Shown: in pieces, positions 42,146-51,046 of the stretch
Numbering within the stretch: the first letter of the stretch is position 1
Layout of the letters: each line of letters starts with the position of its first letter
From: Marivivens niveibacter
Lineage (GTDB): Bacteria > Pseudomonadota > Alphaproteobacteria > Rhodobacterales > Rhodobacteraceae
Length of the DNA: 64,000 nt
Direction of reading: 5' to 3'
Assembly (NCBI RefSeq): GCF_002150005.2
Contig: NZ_MSPP01000002.1
Span: forward strand, 434,001 to 498,000
Translations under genes and position numbers: made by a program
Notes under the pieces: model-generated
Databases searched by the model: none
Told to the model about the DNA's origin: nothing
Seen by the model: the letters and a program-made list of their open reading frames with translations, nothing else

Positions 42146-43225
42146 TTACCTAAACGGAATGAGTAAGGCCTCGAAATTACGAAGGTGAGGCATATCCAGA
42201 CTGGTCGAGTTTGGCAAAAGTTCGATGGGCACATCGCGCAAAATTCCTGCACGAATGACCTCGGGGTTTGCGCGGAAATGAGCAGGGTTCAGCGTCGGTG
42301 CACGCACGCCTGATAGCGATATGACATCGTGTTGATCCAGAAGCAGGTGAAAATAGGTCACAACATCGTTGCGGGTATCGACGACGATTTCGCTGTCGTC
42401 GACCAAATGACCGATTTCCGCCAGCACGTGTTCTTGATTGAATAGATATTCGATTTTTGAACCAGCTAGTTCGATCTGCTGCGTTGCCCCAAACCCAATA
42501 TTAGTCGTTGCACCATAAAACGGCGCGCGGATGACCCGCGGCGCAAACCGTCCGCGTGCAGGTAACGATTGTTCCACCACATGCAGGACTTGCGCCCGGC
42601 CACCGTTGGCCGTGTGAATTGACGTGCCAGGTTTGATGTCTTTGACCTTCTGGGGGCCGCTGGTTGTTTCGATGATCGCATCGCCTGACAAACTGGCAGG
42701 CAACCCAACAGGTTCGATCGTATTCGCCATTGCGCAAAACTGCGTGGTGGGCCCCAGTCGCGTATGCGCGGATTTGGTAAACATACGGTCGGAATCCAGT
42801 ACCGATAGTGGCATTGGACCCTGTAGGTCAGTGGAAAATTCGTCTCCGGCACAGCTGCGCGCGGCCAACATGCCGGTGCGGTTTTGGCTGTCCCACGTAT
42901 ACCAGATCGTCGCCGCACCTTTGTGCGTCGCCAAAGATGTCGGTAGTGCATAAGCAACCGTAGATGGCCCCATAGACATCATCAGGTGCAAGGTACCGTC
43001 ATCGTCGATGGCGATCCGAAACGAACTATGCCACGGGGCCGATGCCGCATAGCGGAATAGGTTTTGCCGCACGTGATCGGGGTCTATCGAACATTCGATG
43101 ACAATCGTGCCACGCGTAAAAAGTGAATTCGCCTTAAGCTGTAGGGGACCGTTGTGCGGGGCGTCTAACCCCCGCGGAGCAAACCGGCCAATGCCGTGTC
43201 TATCCCGCAGGCCGATCCACGCCAT
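42146..43225 (-). CDS. Hint-domain protein with N-terminal LamG-like region
   Basis: A 359-residue protein. The N-terminal half (about 20-165) has concanavalin/LamG-like strands (IDDDGTLHLMMSMGP, ATIWYTWDSQNRTGM). The C-terminal half is a Hint_2-type domain (KVKDIKPGTSIHTANGG, LFNQEHVLAEIG, YFHLLLDQHDVI). The first residue of the Hint motif is Ser178 (SLSGDAIIET) where the neighbour has Cys. The gene starts inside the stop of the larger Hint gene (TAATG). Probable surface or secreted protein in the Roseobacter Hint group; function unknown. Confidence 0.72.
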   Translation of the reverse strand: MAWIGLRDRHGIGRFAPRGLDAPHNGPLQLKANSLFTRGTIVIECSIDPDHVRQNLFRYAASAPWHSSFRIAIDDDGTLHLMMSMGPSTVAYALPTSLATHKGAATIWYTWDSQNRTGMLAARSCAGDEFSTDLQGPMPLSVLDSDRMFTKSAHTRLGPTTQFCAMANTIEPVGLPASLSGDAIIETTSGPQKVKDIKPGTSIHTANGGRAQVLHVVEQSLPARGRFAPRVIRAPFYGATTNIGFGATQQIELAGSKIEYLFNQEHVLAEIGHLVDDSEIVVDTRNDVVTYFHLLLDQHDVISLSGVRAPTLNPAHFRANPEVIRAGILRDVPIELLPNSTSLDMPHLRNFEALLIPFR

Positions 43226-44805
43226 TACGCGATCCCTGCCAACAATTGCGCTTCGTAGGATTTTAGCGAAAGCCGTGCAGACGGTCCGTATCCCAACCCA
43301 GTTTCGGGTGACAATTCCGGGAACAGCGTACAGATTTCGTCCAGCACCTCTTTTTCAAAGCAGTCTTTGGTCTGGGGGCCGGGGTGAAAGCTTTCGGTGG
43401 CTAGGCCTTCGGAAAAGACGACTTGGTGCGAATCAAACAGGATGTGGTGATAGGTCACCGTTCCGCCCGAAACAGGCCGAACCGTCAGATCGTTAATCAA
43501 ATCTTTGGCTTTGACTAGAACCTCGTCTTCGCCAAACAAAAGGTCCGCTTTGGTGTCTTTTAGCAAAACGCGGTGCTGCGGGGATACCATCAGGCGTTCG
43601 TGATCGCCCAAGGCACCTTTATCAATCACGATCGGGGCTAGGTTGCCCGTCGCAGGGACAGTGCGGCTGCCAACCCACCGCAGCGGCTGTGGTCCATCGT
43701 CTAGCGTCACGACCCAATCGCCTGGTTCCAAATCTTCGACAGGGATCATGCCGCGCACAGTTTCGATCCGCGTTCCTGCAACGAAACAGGGGATAACGTC
43801 CAAATTGACGATGCCGGTCGAAACCGCAATTTCATTGCCGTTTTCGAAAGAGGATGCCTGATACGTGAAAGCCACATCTTCGGCATTGGCATCTGCATCG
43901 ACAGTGATCGTTCCGTCGGCGTTCAGCGTTACAACTTGCCCTGTTGATAAGGTAACAGTGCTACCTGCTGTAACATCCTGGCCGTTGATCTGCGTAATTT
44001 GCAGTGTACCAGTTGTCTGATTGGTATCGTTAGCCAGTAGGTCAAACGTTTTGCTGCCGCCAATGAACATGGATTCATCGTCAAGTTCGGCAATCAAATA
44101 TGTTTGGCCGGAATTCGCGGCGATCAAAAGATTGGAGTCGTAAGAGGCGTCGCTCACATCGGCGATGCCGATGCGGATCGTGTTCACTTCGCCCGAGTTG
44201 ACGGGCATGTTCAGCGTCAGGGTGACCGTAAACCCGTCCATTTCGGTGTTGTACTGGTCACTTGTGTTGTCGATGTACAGGTTCTCTTGGCTCGTGCCGT
44301 TTACGTTCGACACAGACGTAGACCCGTCACCAACGGTGATCGGAACATGTTCGCCGTTTACCCATACGCCAACCACATCGTTGAAAACCGATCCTGCGTA
44401 TTCCGGATATTCATCCGAGCTGAACACAAAGCTCAGCGTCATGACATCACCGTCTGGGATAAATGATGCATCGATCCACGACGCATCATAAGTCGATGTG
44501 CCCGCGACTTCGTTGAAATCCGCGTTGTTATTGACGCCGCTAGTGTTGGTTGTTGTGTTGTTCGATACGTTCGACTGCCAACGGTTGTTGGTCGTGAATG
44601 AGGCGGCATCACCTGTGGACAGGATCACGCCCGTGTCGGACGGAGTCACCCCGCCTGTGCGGTCACCATCCGTATAGATCGCCGAAGAGTCGTTATCTCC
44701 GGTGTACGATGCCGATACAACTGTGACGCCATCGCCGAAAATGGTTTCGGCTATCTCCATCGCAGATGCATTGGTATCGTAGCCTATCTCGCGTCCACGT
44801 ACCAT
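43225..44805 (-). CDS. Choice-of-anchor L / Hint domain protein
   Basis: A 526-residue protein. Residues 15-230 match the choice-of-anchor L type (VILSTGDAASF, FVFSSDEYPEYAGSVFND, FTVTLTLNMPVNSGEVN), about 240-335 are a cadherin-like linker, and Cys340 opens a Hint domain (CFVAGTRIETVRGMIPVEDL, LMVSPQHRVLLK, YHHILFDSHQVV). Hint domains can cleave or rearrange the chain at Cys1. There is no classical signal peptide, so type I-like export is possible. GAGG lies 8 bases before the ATG. It is co-translated with the following Hint gene. Confidence 0.82.
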   Translation of the reverse strand: MVRGREIGYDTNASAMEIAETIFGDGVTVVSASYTGDNDSSAIYTDGDRTGGVTPSDTGVILSTGDAASFTTNNRWQSNVSNNTTTNTSGVNNNADFNEVAGTSTYDASWIDASFIPDGDVMTLSFVFSSDEYPEYAGSVFNDVVGVWVNGEHVPITVGDGSTSVSNVNGTSQENLYIDNTSDQYNTEMDGFTVTLTLNMPVNSGEVNTIRIGIADVSDASYDSNLLIAANSGQTYLIAELDDESMFIGGSKTFDLLANDTNQTTGTLQITQINGQDVTAGSTVTLSTGQVVTLNADGTITVDADANAEDVAFTYQASSFENGNEIAVSTGIVNLDVIPCFVAGTRIETVRGMIPVEDLEPGDWVVTLDDGPQPLRWVGSRTVPATGNLAPIVIDKGALGDHERLMVSPQHRVLLKDTKADLLFGEDEVLVKAKDLINDLTVRPVSGGTVTYHHILFDSHQVVFSEGLATESFHPGPQTKDCFEKEVLDEICTLFPELSPETGLGYGPSARLSLKSYEAQLLAGIA

Positions 44806-44895
44806 TTTTATGCCTCAGCCCCAGCCAAGGTCAGCGCAGATTCGGTCGGTCTTTGCCGACTTCACTATATATTGTGGCTATTCCTGCTCGCCACG

Positions 44896-44909
44896 GACCA
44901 TATATGGTC
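44896..44909. promoter_or_regulatory. Perfect 14-bp palindrome upstream of Hint operon
   Basis: GACCATATATGGTC is fully self-complementary. It lies 91 bp upstream of the Hint gene start and 172 bp before dapE, in a 275-bp divergent gap without an ORF. It is a candidate dimeric regulator site; the regulator is unknown. Confidence 0.35.
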
Positions 44910-44992
44910 TGCCCTGCCTCGGGTCATTCTTATGGGTATAGGTTATGATCCGTTTGGTAAATTTGTTAACCTTTTTGGGCGCTTGGCTGTCC

Positions 44993-45023
44993 ATGTGGCG
45001 AAACTGTGTTCAAATCGCCACAT
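44993..45023. promoter_or_regulatory. 8-bp inverted repeat upstream of dapE
   Basis: ATGTGGCG (44993-45000) and CGCCACAT (45016-45023) flank 15 bases, ending 57 bp before the dapE start. It could be an operator or a leader hairpin. Confidence 0.3.
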
Positions 45024-45080
45024 TGTGATTGATTGCATCAGAGCGGCGGCTTGGGTACGGCTAAGTCAAAGGAGACAACC

Positions 45081-46235
45081 ATGACCCCTATCGATCCCGT
45101 TGATTTGACCGCCCGTTTGGTGCGCTGCAATTCTGTGACGCCAGCCGAAGGCGGGGCGCTGGTTTTGTTGCAAAACGAACTAGAGGCCGCAGGTTTTGAA
45201 TGCACCCGCGTCGACCGCGAAGGAATCGCCAATCTATACGCGCGCTGGGGTCGCAAGGGCGCGAACCGCACGTTCGGGTTCAACGGACACACCGATGTTG
45301 TGCCTGTCGGGAACATCGATGACTGGACGACTGACCCATTCGGGGCCGAAATTAAAGACGGCATTATGTACGGGCGCGGCACAACCGATATGAAATCGGG
45401 CGTCGCGGCGTTTGTAGCGGCAGCGATCGACCATGTGCGCGAAACGCCCCCCGATGGCGCGATTGCGATTGCTATCACTGGCGACGAAGAGGCGGACGCT
45501 GAACACGGCACCATCGCGTTGCTGGACTGGATGGACGAACAGGGCGAGGCGATGTCGGTCTGTCTGGTCGGCGAACCGACGTGCCCTAATGAAATGGGCG
45601 AAATGATGAAAATCGGTCGTCGCGGGTCCATCACCGCGTGGTTCACGATCACGGGTGTTCAGGGACACGCGGCCTATCCGCATCGCGCCAATAACCCGCT
45701 GCCTGCGATGGCGCGATTGGTGGATCGTATGTCCAGCCATGAATTGGATCAGGGTACTGATCATTTCGATGCCTCCACGCTGGCCTTTGTGACGGTGGAT
45801 ACGGGCAACCCCGCGACCAATGTCATTCCGGCCGAGGTAAAAGCGACCGTGAACATCCGTTTTAACGATCTGCATACGGGCGCATCACTGGAACAATGGA
45901 TCCACGATCAGGCTGATACTGTCGCACAGGCATTCGGTCTGCAAATCGCGGTCAAAGTGAAATGTTCCGGCGAAAGCTTTGTCACGCCCCCGGGCGAATT
46001 GTCTGATCTGGTCGCGAAATCCGTTCAGGCGGTGACAGGTCGCACGCCTGAATTGTCGACCTCGGGCGGCACATCGGATGCGCGGTTTGTGAAAAATCAC
46101 TGCCCCGTTGTGGAATTCGGTCTGGTTGGCAAAACCATGCACCAAGTCGACGAACGGGTAGAGGTCGAACAGATCAATCAGCTGAAAACCATCTATTCGC
46201 GCGTTTTGGCCGATTATTTCGATAATCAGGCGTAA
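45081..46235 (+). CDS. dapE: Succinyl-diaminopimelate desuccinylase
   Basis: A 384-residue di-zinc M20 peptidase-like enzyme releasing LL-diaminopimelate. Metal and catalytic blocks: [10 protein letters not shown] (with His and Asp), [22 protein letters not shown] (catalytic Glu), and [13 protein letters not shown]. Start at [13 protein letters not shown] after AAAGGAGACAACC; an upstream in-frame GTG/ATG extension is unneeded. RNase R follows after 44 bp. Confidence 0.96.
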   Translation: MTPIDPVDLTARLVRCNSVTPAEGGALVLLQNELEAAGFECTRVDREGIANLYARWGRKGANRTFGFNGHTDVVPVGNIDDWTTDPFGAEIKDGIMYGRGTTDMKSGVAAFVAAAIDHVRETPPDGAIAIAITGDEEADAEHGTIALLDWMDEQGEAMSVCLVGEPTCPNEMGEMMKIGRRGSITAWFTITGVQGHAAYPHRANNPLPAMARLVDRMSSHELDQGTDHFDASTLAFVTVDTGNPATNVIPAEVKATVNIRFNDLHTGASLEQWIHDQADTVAQAFGLQIAVKVKCSGESFVTPPGELSDLVAKSVQAVTGRTPELSTSGGTSDARFVKNHCPVVEFGLVGKTMHQVDERVEVEQINQLKTIYSRVLADYFDNQA

Positions 46236-46279
46236 TTTTCCACCGTGCGCTTTGCCCTGCCAAATGGTAGGGCAAAGGT

Positions 46280-48538
46280 ATGACTCGTATCCCGTCCAAA
46301 GAGGAAATCCTTGAATGGATTTCCCAGAACCCGACCCTCGCCACGAAACGCGATATTGCCAAAGCCTTTGGGATCAAAGGCTCTGCGCGGATCGATTTGA
46401 AACGCGTGCTGCGCGAAATGGAATCCGACGGGACGCTGAACAAACGCAAATCATCCCGCGCTGACCGCGAAGGCCTGCCGCCCGTGGGCGTATTGCAGAT
46501 CGTTGACCCTGATCACAACGGTGATCTGTGGTGCCGCGCGATTGAATGGCGGGGCAAAGGCAACGCGCCGCGCATCCTGTTGATCCAACGCGATAGCGAT
46601 CCAGCCGTTGCGCCGGGCGACCGTATCTTGGGCAAACTGACCCAAGCGAACGGCGAAGATTACGATTACACCGCACGTATCATCCGCCAGATCGGTCATA
46701 ACCCGCAGCGTATCGTTGGTATTTTCCGCCAAGGCCACGAAGGCGGGCGGATCATGCCGATCGACAAAAAGAACGACAAACAATGGATCGTGCCCGCAGG
46801 CGCGGTGCATGGCGCCAAAGACGGTGAATTGGTCGAGGCAGAACAATCTGGCTCCAAAGGCCGCATGGGCCTGCCCAAGGCGCGTATCGTCGAACGTCTG
46901 GGCGATCCAACCGCGCCCAAGGCCGTTAGCCTGATCGCTATTCATCAGCACGGCATTCCAGATGCGTTTCCCGATGACGTGATCAAAGAGGCGGACGCCG
47001 CCAAACCTGCTGGGCTAAAGGGGCGCACTGATCTGCGCGACCTGCCGCTGCTGACCATCGACCCCGCTGATGCCCGCGACCGCGACGATGCGGTTCTGGC
47101 CATCCCAGATGAGGACCCGAAAAACAAAGGCGGGTTCCTGCTGTGGGTCGCGATTGCCGATGTTGCGCATTACGTTCGCCCGAATTCCGCACTGGACCGC
47201 GAGGCGCGTAAACGCGGCAACTCTAGCTATTTCCCTGACCGCGTTGTGCCGATGCTGCCCGACCGTCTGTCGGGCGATCTGTGTTCCCTGCACGAAGACG
47301 TCCCGCGCGCCTGTATGGCGGTCGAGATGAAGATCGACGCCCAAGGCAACAAGATCAGCCACCGTTTCGTGCGCGGCCTGTTGAAATCTATCGCATCGCT
47401 TGCGTACGAAGATGTGCAGGCGGCCATGGACGGCAATCCGGACGAACGCACCGAACCCCTGCTGGAGCCGATCCTGAAGCCGCTATATGGCGCATACGAG
47501 GCGCTGAAACGTGCCCGCGCGGTACGTCAGCCGCTGGAATTGGACCTGCCCGAACGTCAGATCGTGTTAAACGACGAAGGCGAGGTGACATCGGTCGCGT
47601 TCAAAGAACGGTTTGACGCCCACAAACTGATCGAAGAGTTCATGGTCCTGGCCAACGTCGCTGCGGCCGAGGAACTGATCAAACACAAAATGCCTCTGCT
47701 GTTCCGCGTTCACGAAGAACCCAGTCAGGAAAAACTGGAATCTCTGCGCGAGGTCGCACAGGCCAGCGGTCTGAATTTGGCCAAAGGTCAGGTGCTGCAG
47801 ACCCGTCACCTGAACCAACTGCTGAAACAGGCCGCGAATTCGGACCAGTCCGAACTGATCAACATGTCCACGCTGCGGTCGATGACGCAGGCCTATTACA
47901 ATCCTGAAAATTTTGGCCACTTTGGTCTGGCGCTGCGCAACTACGCGCATTTCACATCGCCTATTCGTCGTTATTCCGACCTGATCGTTCACCGCGCGCT
48001 GATCAAGGCGCATGGGTTTGGCGACGACGGTCTGTCGGACTGGGATATTGAAATGCTAGAGGCGACCGGCAAGCAGATCTCTGATACCGAACGCCGTTCT
48101 ATGCTGGCCGAACGTGACACGACTGACCGTTATCTGGCGGCGTTCATGTCGGACCGCGTTGGCACCGAACTGGCGGGCCGTATCAGCGGCGTTCAGAAAT
48201 TCGGCGTGTTCGTGAAACTGGACGAAACGGGCGCAGATGTGATGGTGCCGATCCGGTCGCTGGGGTCGGAATTTTTCCACTTTGACGCAGACGCGATGGA
48301 GCTGTTCGGAGAAAAGTCGGGCACCGTGGTGCGCGTCGGTCAACGCGTGACGCTGAAGCTGACCGAAGCGGCCCCAGTGACAGGCGGCATGGTTGGCGAA
48401 ATCGTCACGATTGACGACCGCGCCATGCCCAAAGGCGGACGCGGCGGAAAACGCGGCCCTGCACCACGTCGCAAGGCGGCAAGTTTTAAAAAGAAAGCCG
48501 CGAAAACAGCCCGCAAGGTCAAGCGGACCCGCAAATAA
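46280..48538 (+). CDS. rnr: Ribonuclease R
   Basis: A 752-residue 3'-5' exoribonuclease able to digest structured RNA. Domain order: N-terminal winged helix (KEEILEWISQNPTLATKRDI), cold-shock domains, RNB catalytic core with DPADARDRDDAVLAI (metal Asp cluster) and NSSYFPDRVVPMLPDRLSG, S1 domain (AGRISGVQKFGVFVKLDETG), and a Lys/Arg-rich tail (KKKAAKTARKVKRTRK). The stop abuts that of the convergent rppH. Confidence 0.96.
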   Translation: MTRIPSKEEILEWISQNPTLATKRDIAKAFGIKGSARIDLKRVLREMESDGTLNKRKSSRADREGLPPVGVLQIVDPDHNGDLWCRAIEWRGKGNAPRILLIQRDSDPAVAPGDRILGKLTQANGEDYDYTARIIRQIGHNPQRIVGIFRQGHEGGRIMPIDKKNDKQWIVPAGAVHGAKDGELVEAEQSGSKGRMGLPKARIVERLGDPTAPKAVSLIAIHQHGIPDAFPDDVIKEADAAKPAGLKGRTDLRDLPLLTIDPADARDRDDAVLAIPDEDPKNKGGFLLWVAIADVAHYVRPNSALDREARKRGNSSYFPDRVVPMLPDRLSGDLCSLHEDVPRACMAVEMKIDAQGNKISHRFVRGLLKSIASLAYEDVQAAMDGNPDERTEPLLEPILKPLYGAYEALKRARAVRQPLELDLPERQIVLNDEGEVTSVAFKERFDAHKLIEEFMVLANVAAAEELIKHKMPLLFRVHEEPSQEKLESLREVAQASGLNLAKGQVLQTRHLNQLLKQAANSDQSELINMSTLRSMTQAYYNPENFGHFGLALRNYAHFTSPIRRYSDLIVHRALIKAHGFGDDGLSDWDIEMLEATGKQISDTERRSMLAERDTTDRYLAAFMSDRVGTELAGRISGVQKFGVFVKLDETGADVMVPIRSLGSEFFHFDADAMELFGEKSGTVVRVGQRVTLKLTEAAPVTGGMVGEIVTIDDRAMPKGGRGGKRGPAPRRKAASFKKKAAKTARKVKRTRK

Positions 48539-49021
48539 TCAGATTTGCGGGCCTAGTTCGGCCATGACCTGTTCGTAAACCGCGCGTTTGAATGGAACGA
48601 TCGCGCCGACTACATCGGCGGGGTCGATCCATTTCCATGCGGTGAATTCAGGATGTTCGGTTTGGATGTTGATTTGATCGTCGGTCCCGTTGAACCGCAG
48701 CAGGAACCATTTCTGTTCCTGACCTTTGTAGCGGCCTTTCCAGATGTGCGGCACCACGTCGTGGGGCAGGTCATAGGCGACCCAGCCTTTGGTTTCACCG
48801 CCAACGGTCACCAAATCAGGCGACACACCGATTTCTTCGCCCAATTCGCGTAGGGCAGCCTCGCGGGGCTCTTCGCCTTTGTCGATGCCGCCTTGGGGCA
48901 TTTGCCACGCATCGGTGTCGCGGTCATTGCGCTGGCCGACGAACACTTTGCCCTCTTTGTTAACCAGCATAACGCCAACACAAGGACGATAAGGGAGTTT
49001 GGCGATATCTTCGGGAGTCAT
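48539..49021 (-). CDS. rppH: RNA pyrophosphohydrolase
   Basis: A 160-residue Nudix enzyme that removes 5' pyrophosphate from mRNA and starts RNase E-dependent decay. The Nudix box [20 protein letters not shown] (residues 40-59, then IGV) is intact, and the [20 protein letters not shown] start is typical of RppH. I start at [11 protein letters not shown] (49021), one base after the stop of the preceding membrane-protein gene. In relatives it normally follows ctpA directly. Confidence 0.94.
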   Translation of the reverse strand: MTPEDIAKLPYRPCVGVMLVNKEGKVFVGQRNDRDTDAWQMPQGGIDKGEEPREAALRELGEEIGVSPDLVTVGGETKGWVAYDLPHDVVPHIWKGRYKGQEQKWFLLRFNGTDDQINIQTEHPEFTAWKWIDPADVVGAIVPFKRAVYEQVMAELGPQI

Positions 49022-49022
49022 T

Positions 49023-49640
49023 TTAGTCCGGCGTATGTTTTTTAGGGGCAAATAGATCGATCATCATCAAGATGACCACGGCCAAACTAGCATAGGCAAG
49101 CGGGCGACCGAAAGGCATGTAAATTCTGAACGAAAGTGCGCCGTAGAACAAAGCGAGTGCCAGAGGGATGACCCAAACAAACCTTGCTGGAACGACTAAA
49201 GACAAACCCAAAGAAAACATAATGGTAGGGAAAGGATTTGTGCCAAAGTATGCAAGTTCATTGATTTGGCGGCCTTGCTCGAGCCCCAAAATAACGTAGC
49301 CCACCAAACCGAACACCATCATCAGAGAGCCTGATATGCGCCGTGCTGTGTTGCCGGAATATTCTGGTTTGCTGATCGCCATGATGATGGCTTGGGCCGT
49401 GAAGATCAGCAAATTCACGTAAGCCATATAGTGGTAGCTGCCAAAGAACAGCCCAAAGAAAACGATACCGACCATCAACCAGCTGGTTGCAGCGATGTAA
49501 TATGAAATCCTGTACATATCCAAAAGCGACGCAATCAAGGCGATCAGGCCAAGCGCGGTAAATACCAACGGCAAAGGCCAAATCACTTCGTGGTAAAGAT
49601 CCATCCGTTCGCGGATAAGCGCAAGAAGTTCGTTATCCAT
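49023..49640 (-). CDS. DUF6064-like multi-pass membrane protein
   Basis: A 205-residue protein with about seven hydrophobic helices, opening [22 protein letters not shown] and ending in a charged tail ([10 protein letters not shown]). It resembles the DUF6064 family of unknown function. AAAGGAG is placed well before the ATG at 49640; an alternative ATG at 49670 lies on the other arm of a 10-bp inverted repeat. It is inserted between ctpA and rppH, whose adjacency is usual, and it abuts rppH by one base. Confidence 0.75.
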   Translation of the reverse strand: MDNELLALIRERMDLYHEVIWPLPLVFTALGLIALIASLLDMYRISYYIAATSWLMVGIVFFGLFFGSYHYMAYVNLLIFTAQAIIMAISKPEYSGNTARRISGSLMMVFGLVGYVILGLEQGRQINELAYFGTNPFPTIMFSLGLSLVVPARFVWVIPLALALFYGALSFRIYMPFGRPLAYASLAVVILMMIDLFAPKKHTPD

Positions 49641-49670
49641 GGTGTCTACTCCTTTCGGTATAGACACCAT
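49639..49670 (-). promoter_or_regulatory. Inverted repeat spanning the ribosome site of the DUF6064 gene
   Basis: ATGGTGTCTA (49639-49648) and TAGACACCAT (49661-49670) are exact complements around a 12-base loop. In the mRNA the loop displays CGAAAGGAG and the 3' arm ends in the AT of the start codon, so folding would control translation. It could equally be a DNA operator. Confidence 0.45.
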
Positions 49671-49706
49671 GAATGACGTTAAGAATTTTTCAACCGTCTA
49701 AACTGA

Positions 49707-51038
49707 TCAGTTTTGGGAACCGAGTGCGCCCAATCCGCGCAGAATGTCGATTGCATAGGCCAGTTGATAATCTTCCTCACGAAGGGCGGCTGTCGCTTCG
49801 GCGCGGGCTGCGTCTTCTTCGATTTGGCGGATTTCATCTTCGGTCAGACTATCGTTGTCCAAGGCGCCGCGCAGGTCGGCTTCGGAGCGGAATACGAAAC
49901 CGTCTTCTTCGGTTTCTTCTTCATTCCGCGGGATTGGCTGTTCGACGATGATGTCTGGCTGAATGCCCAGTGCCTGAATCGAACGACCCGATGGGGTGTA
50001 ATAACGGGCCGTCGTCAGGCGCATCGCGCCGTCGCCTCGCAATGGCATCACGGTCTGGACCGATCCTTTACCAAAGGATTTGGTGCCAACGACAATGGCG
50101 CGGCGGTGATCTTGCAAGGCGCCCGCAACGATTTCCGATGCCGATGCCGACCCGCCGTTGATCAGGACAACAACGGGCATGCCGCCAGTAATATCGCCTT
50201 CTTCGGCGTTATAACGATCTGCGTCTGATGTGTTGCGACCACGGGTCGACACGATTTCACCGGCATTCAGGAAAGCGTCGGATACATAGATCGCTTGGTT
50301 CAGCAAACCGCCAGGATTGTTGCGCAGGTCCAGAATGACACCATCAACGTTTTCAACGCCGCCAGCCTCTTCGACTTGTTCTTGATAGCCCGCGACCAGA
50401 TCGCTGATGGTTTGATCGCTAAATGTTGCGATACGCAGAACGACAGCGTCGCCTTCGGTACGGGCGCGGACGGCGGCCAGTTTGATGGTGTCACGGATAA
50501 TCGACACGTCGAATGGTTCGGTTTCGCCTTCGCGCACGATGGTCACGATGATTTCCGACCCGACGGGGCCGCGCATCAGATCGACTGCGTCATCTAGCGT
50601 CAGACCCAGCAGGCTTTCGCCGTCTACATGGGTGATGTAATCGCCTGCCAGAACGCCCGCCGCATCCGCTGGCGTGCCGTCCATTGGCGATACAACTTTG
50701 ATCCAACCTTCTTCTTGGGTGACTTCGATACCCAAGCCGCCAAATTCGCCTGACGTCTGAATGCGCATATCGGCGGCATCATCAGGAGATAGATAGCTAG
50801 AGTGCGGATCCAAAGAGGTCAGCATGCCGTCAATCGCGGCTTCGATCAGCGCGGCCTCGTCAACGGGTTCGACGTATTGGGCGCGGATGCGTTCAAAGAT
50901 GTCACCGAACAAATCTAGCTGTTCATAGACCGATGTATTCTTTTCCGCCTCTTGTGCGATCAAGGGGCCTGCAAACTGGGTCGTGGCTAGAATGCCCAGA
51001 ACGGTGCCAGTTGCAGCGGCAATTGCAAATTTCTTCAT
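49707..51038 (-). CDS. ctpA: Carboxy-terminal processing protease (S41)
   Basis: A 443-residue periplasmic serine protease: signal anchor (MKKFAIAAATGTVLGILATT), PDZ domain (about 90-170, GGLGIEVTQEEGWIKVVSPM), and the S41 catalytic core with Ser in GGSASASEIVAGAL and Lys in GTKSFGKGSVQ. The acidic C-terminal 70 residues are an alphaproteobacterial extension. ATG 51038 has AGG at -6; an alternative ATG at 51050 overlaps the envC stop (ATGA). It probably acts with EnvC on murein-hydrolase control. Confidence 0.94.
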   Translation of the reverse strand: MKKFAIAAATGTVLGILATTQFAGPLIAQEAEKNTSVYEQLDLFGDIFERIRAQYVEPVDEAALIEAAIDGMLTSLDPHSSYLSPDDAADMRIQTSGEFGGLGIEVTQEEGWIKVVSPMDGTPADAAGVLAGDYITHVDGESLLGLTLDDAVDLMRGPVGSEIIVTIVREGETEPFDVSIIRDTIKLAAVRARTEGDAVVLRIATFSDQTISDLVAGYQEQVEEAGGVENVDGVILDLRNNPGGLLNQAIYVSDAFLNAGEIVSTRGRNTSDADRYNAEEGDITGGMPVVVLINGGSASASEIVAGALQDHRRAIVVGTKSFGKGSVQTVMPLRGDGAMRLTTARYYTPSGRSIQALGIQPDIIVEQPIPRNEEETEEDGFVFRSEADLRGALDNDSLTEDEIRQIEEDAARAEATAALREEDYQLAYAIDILRGLGALGSQN

Positions 51039-51046
51039 GTCGTACC

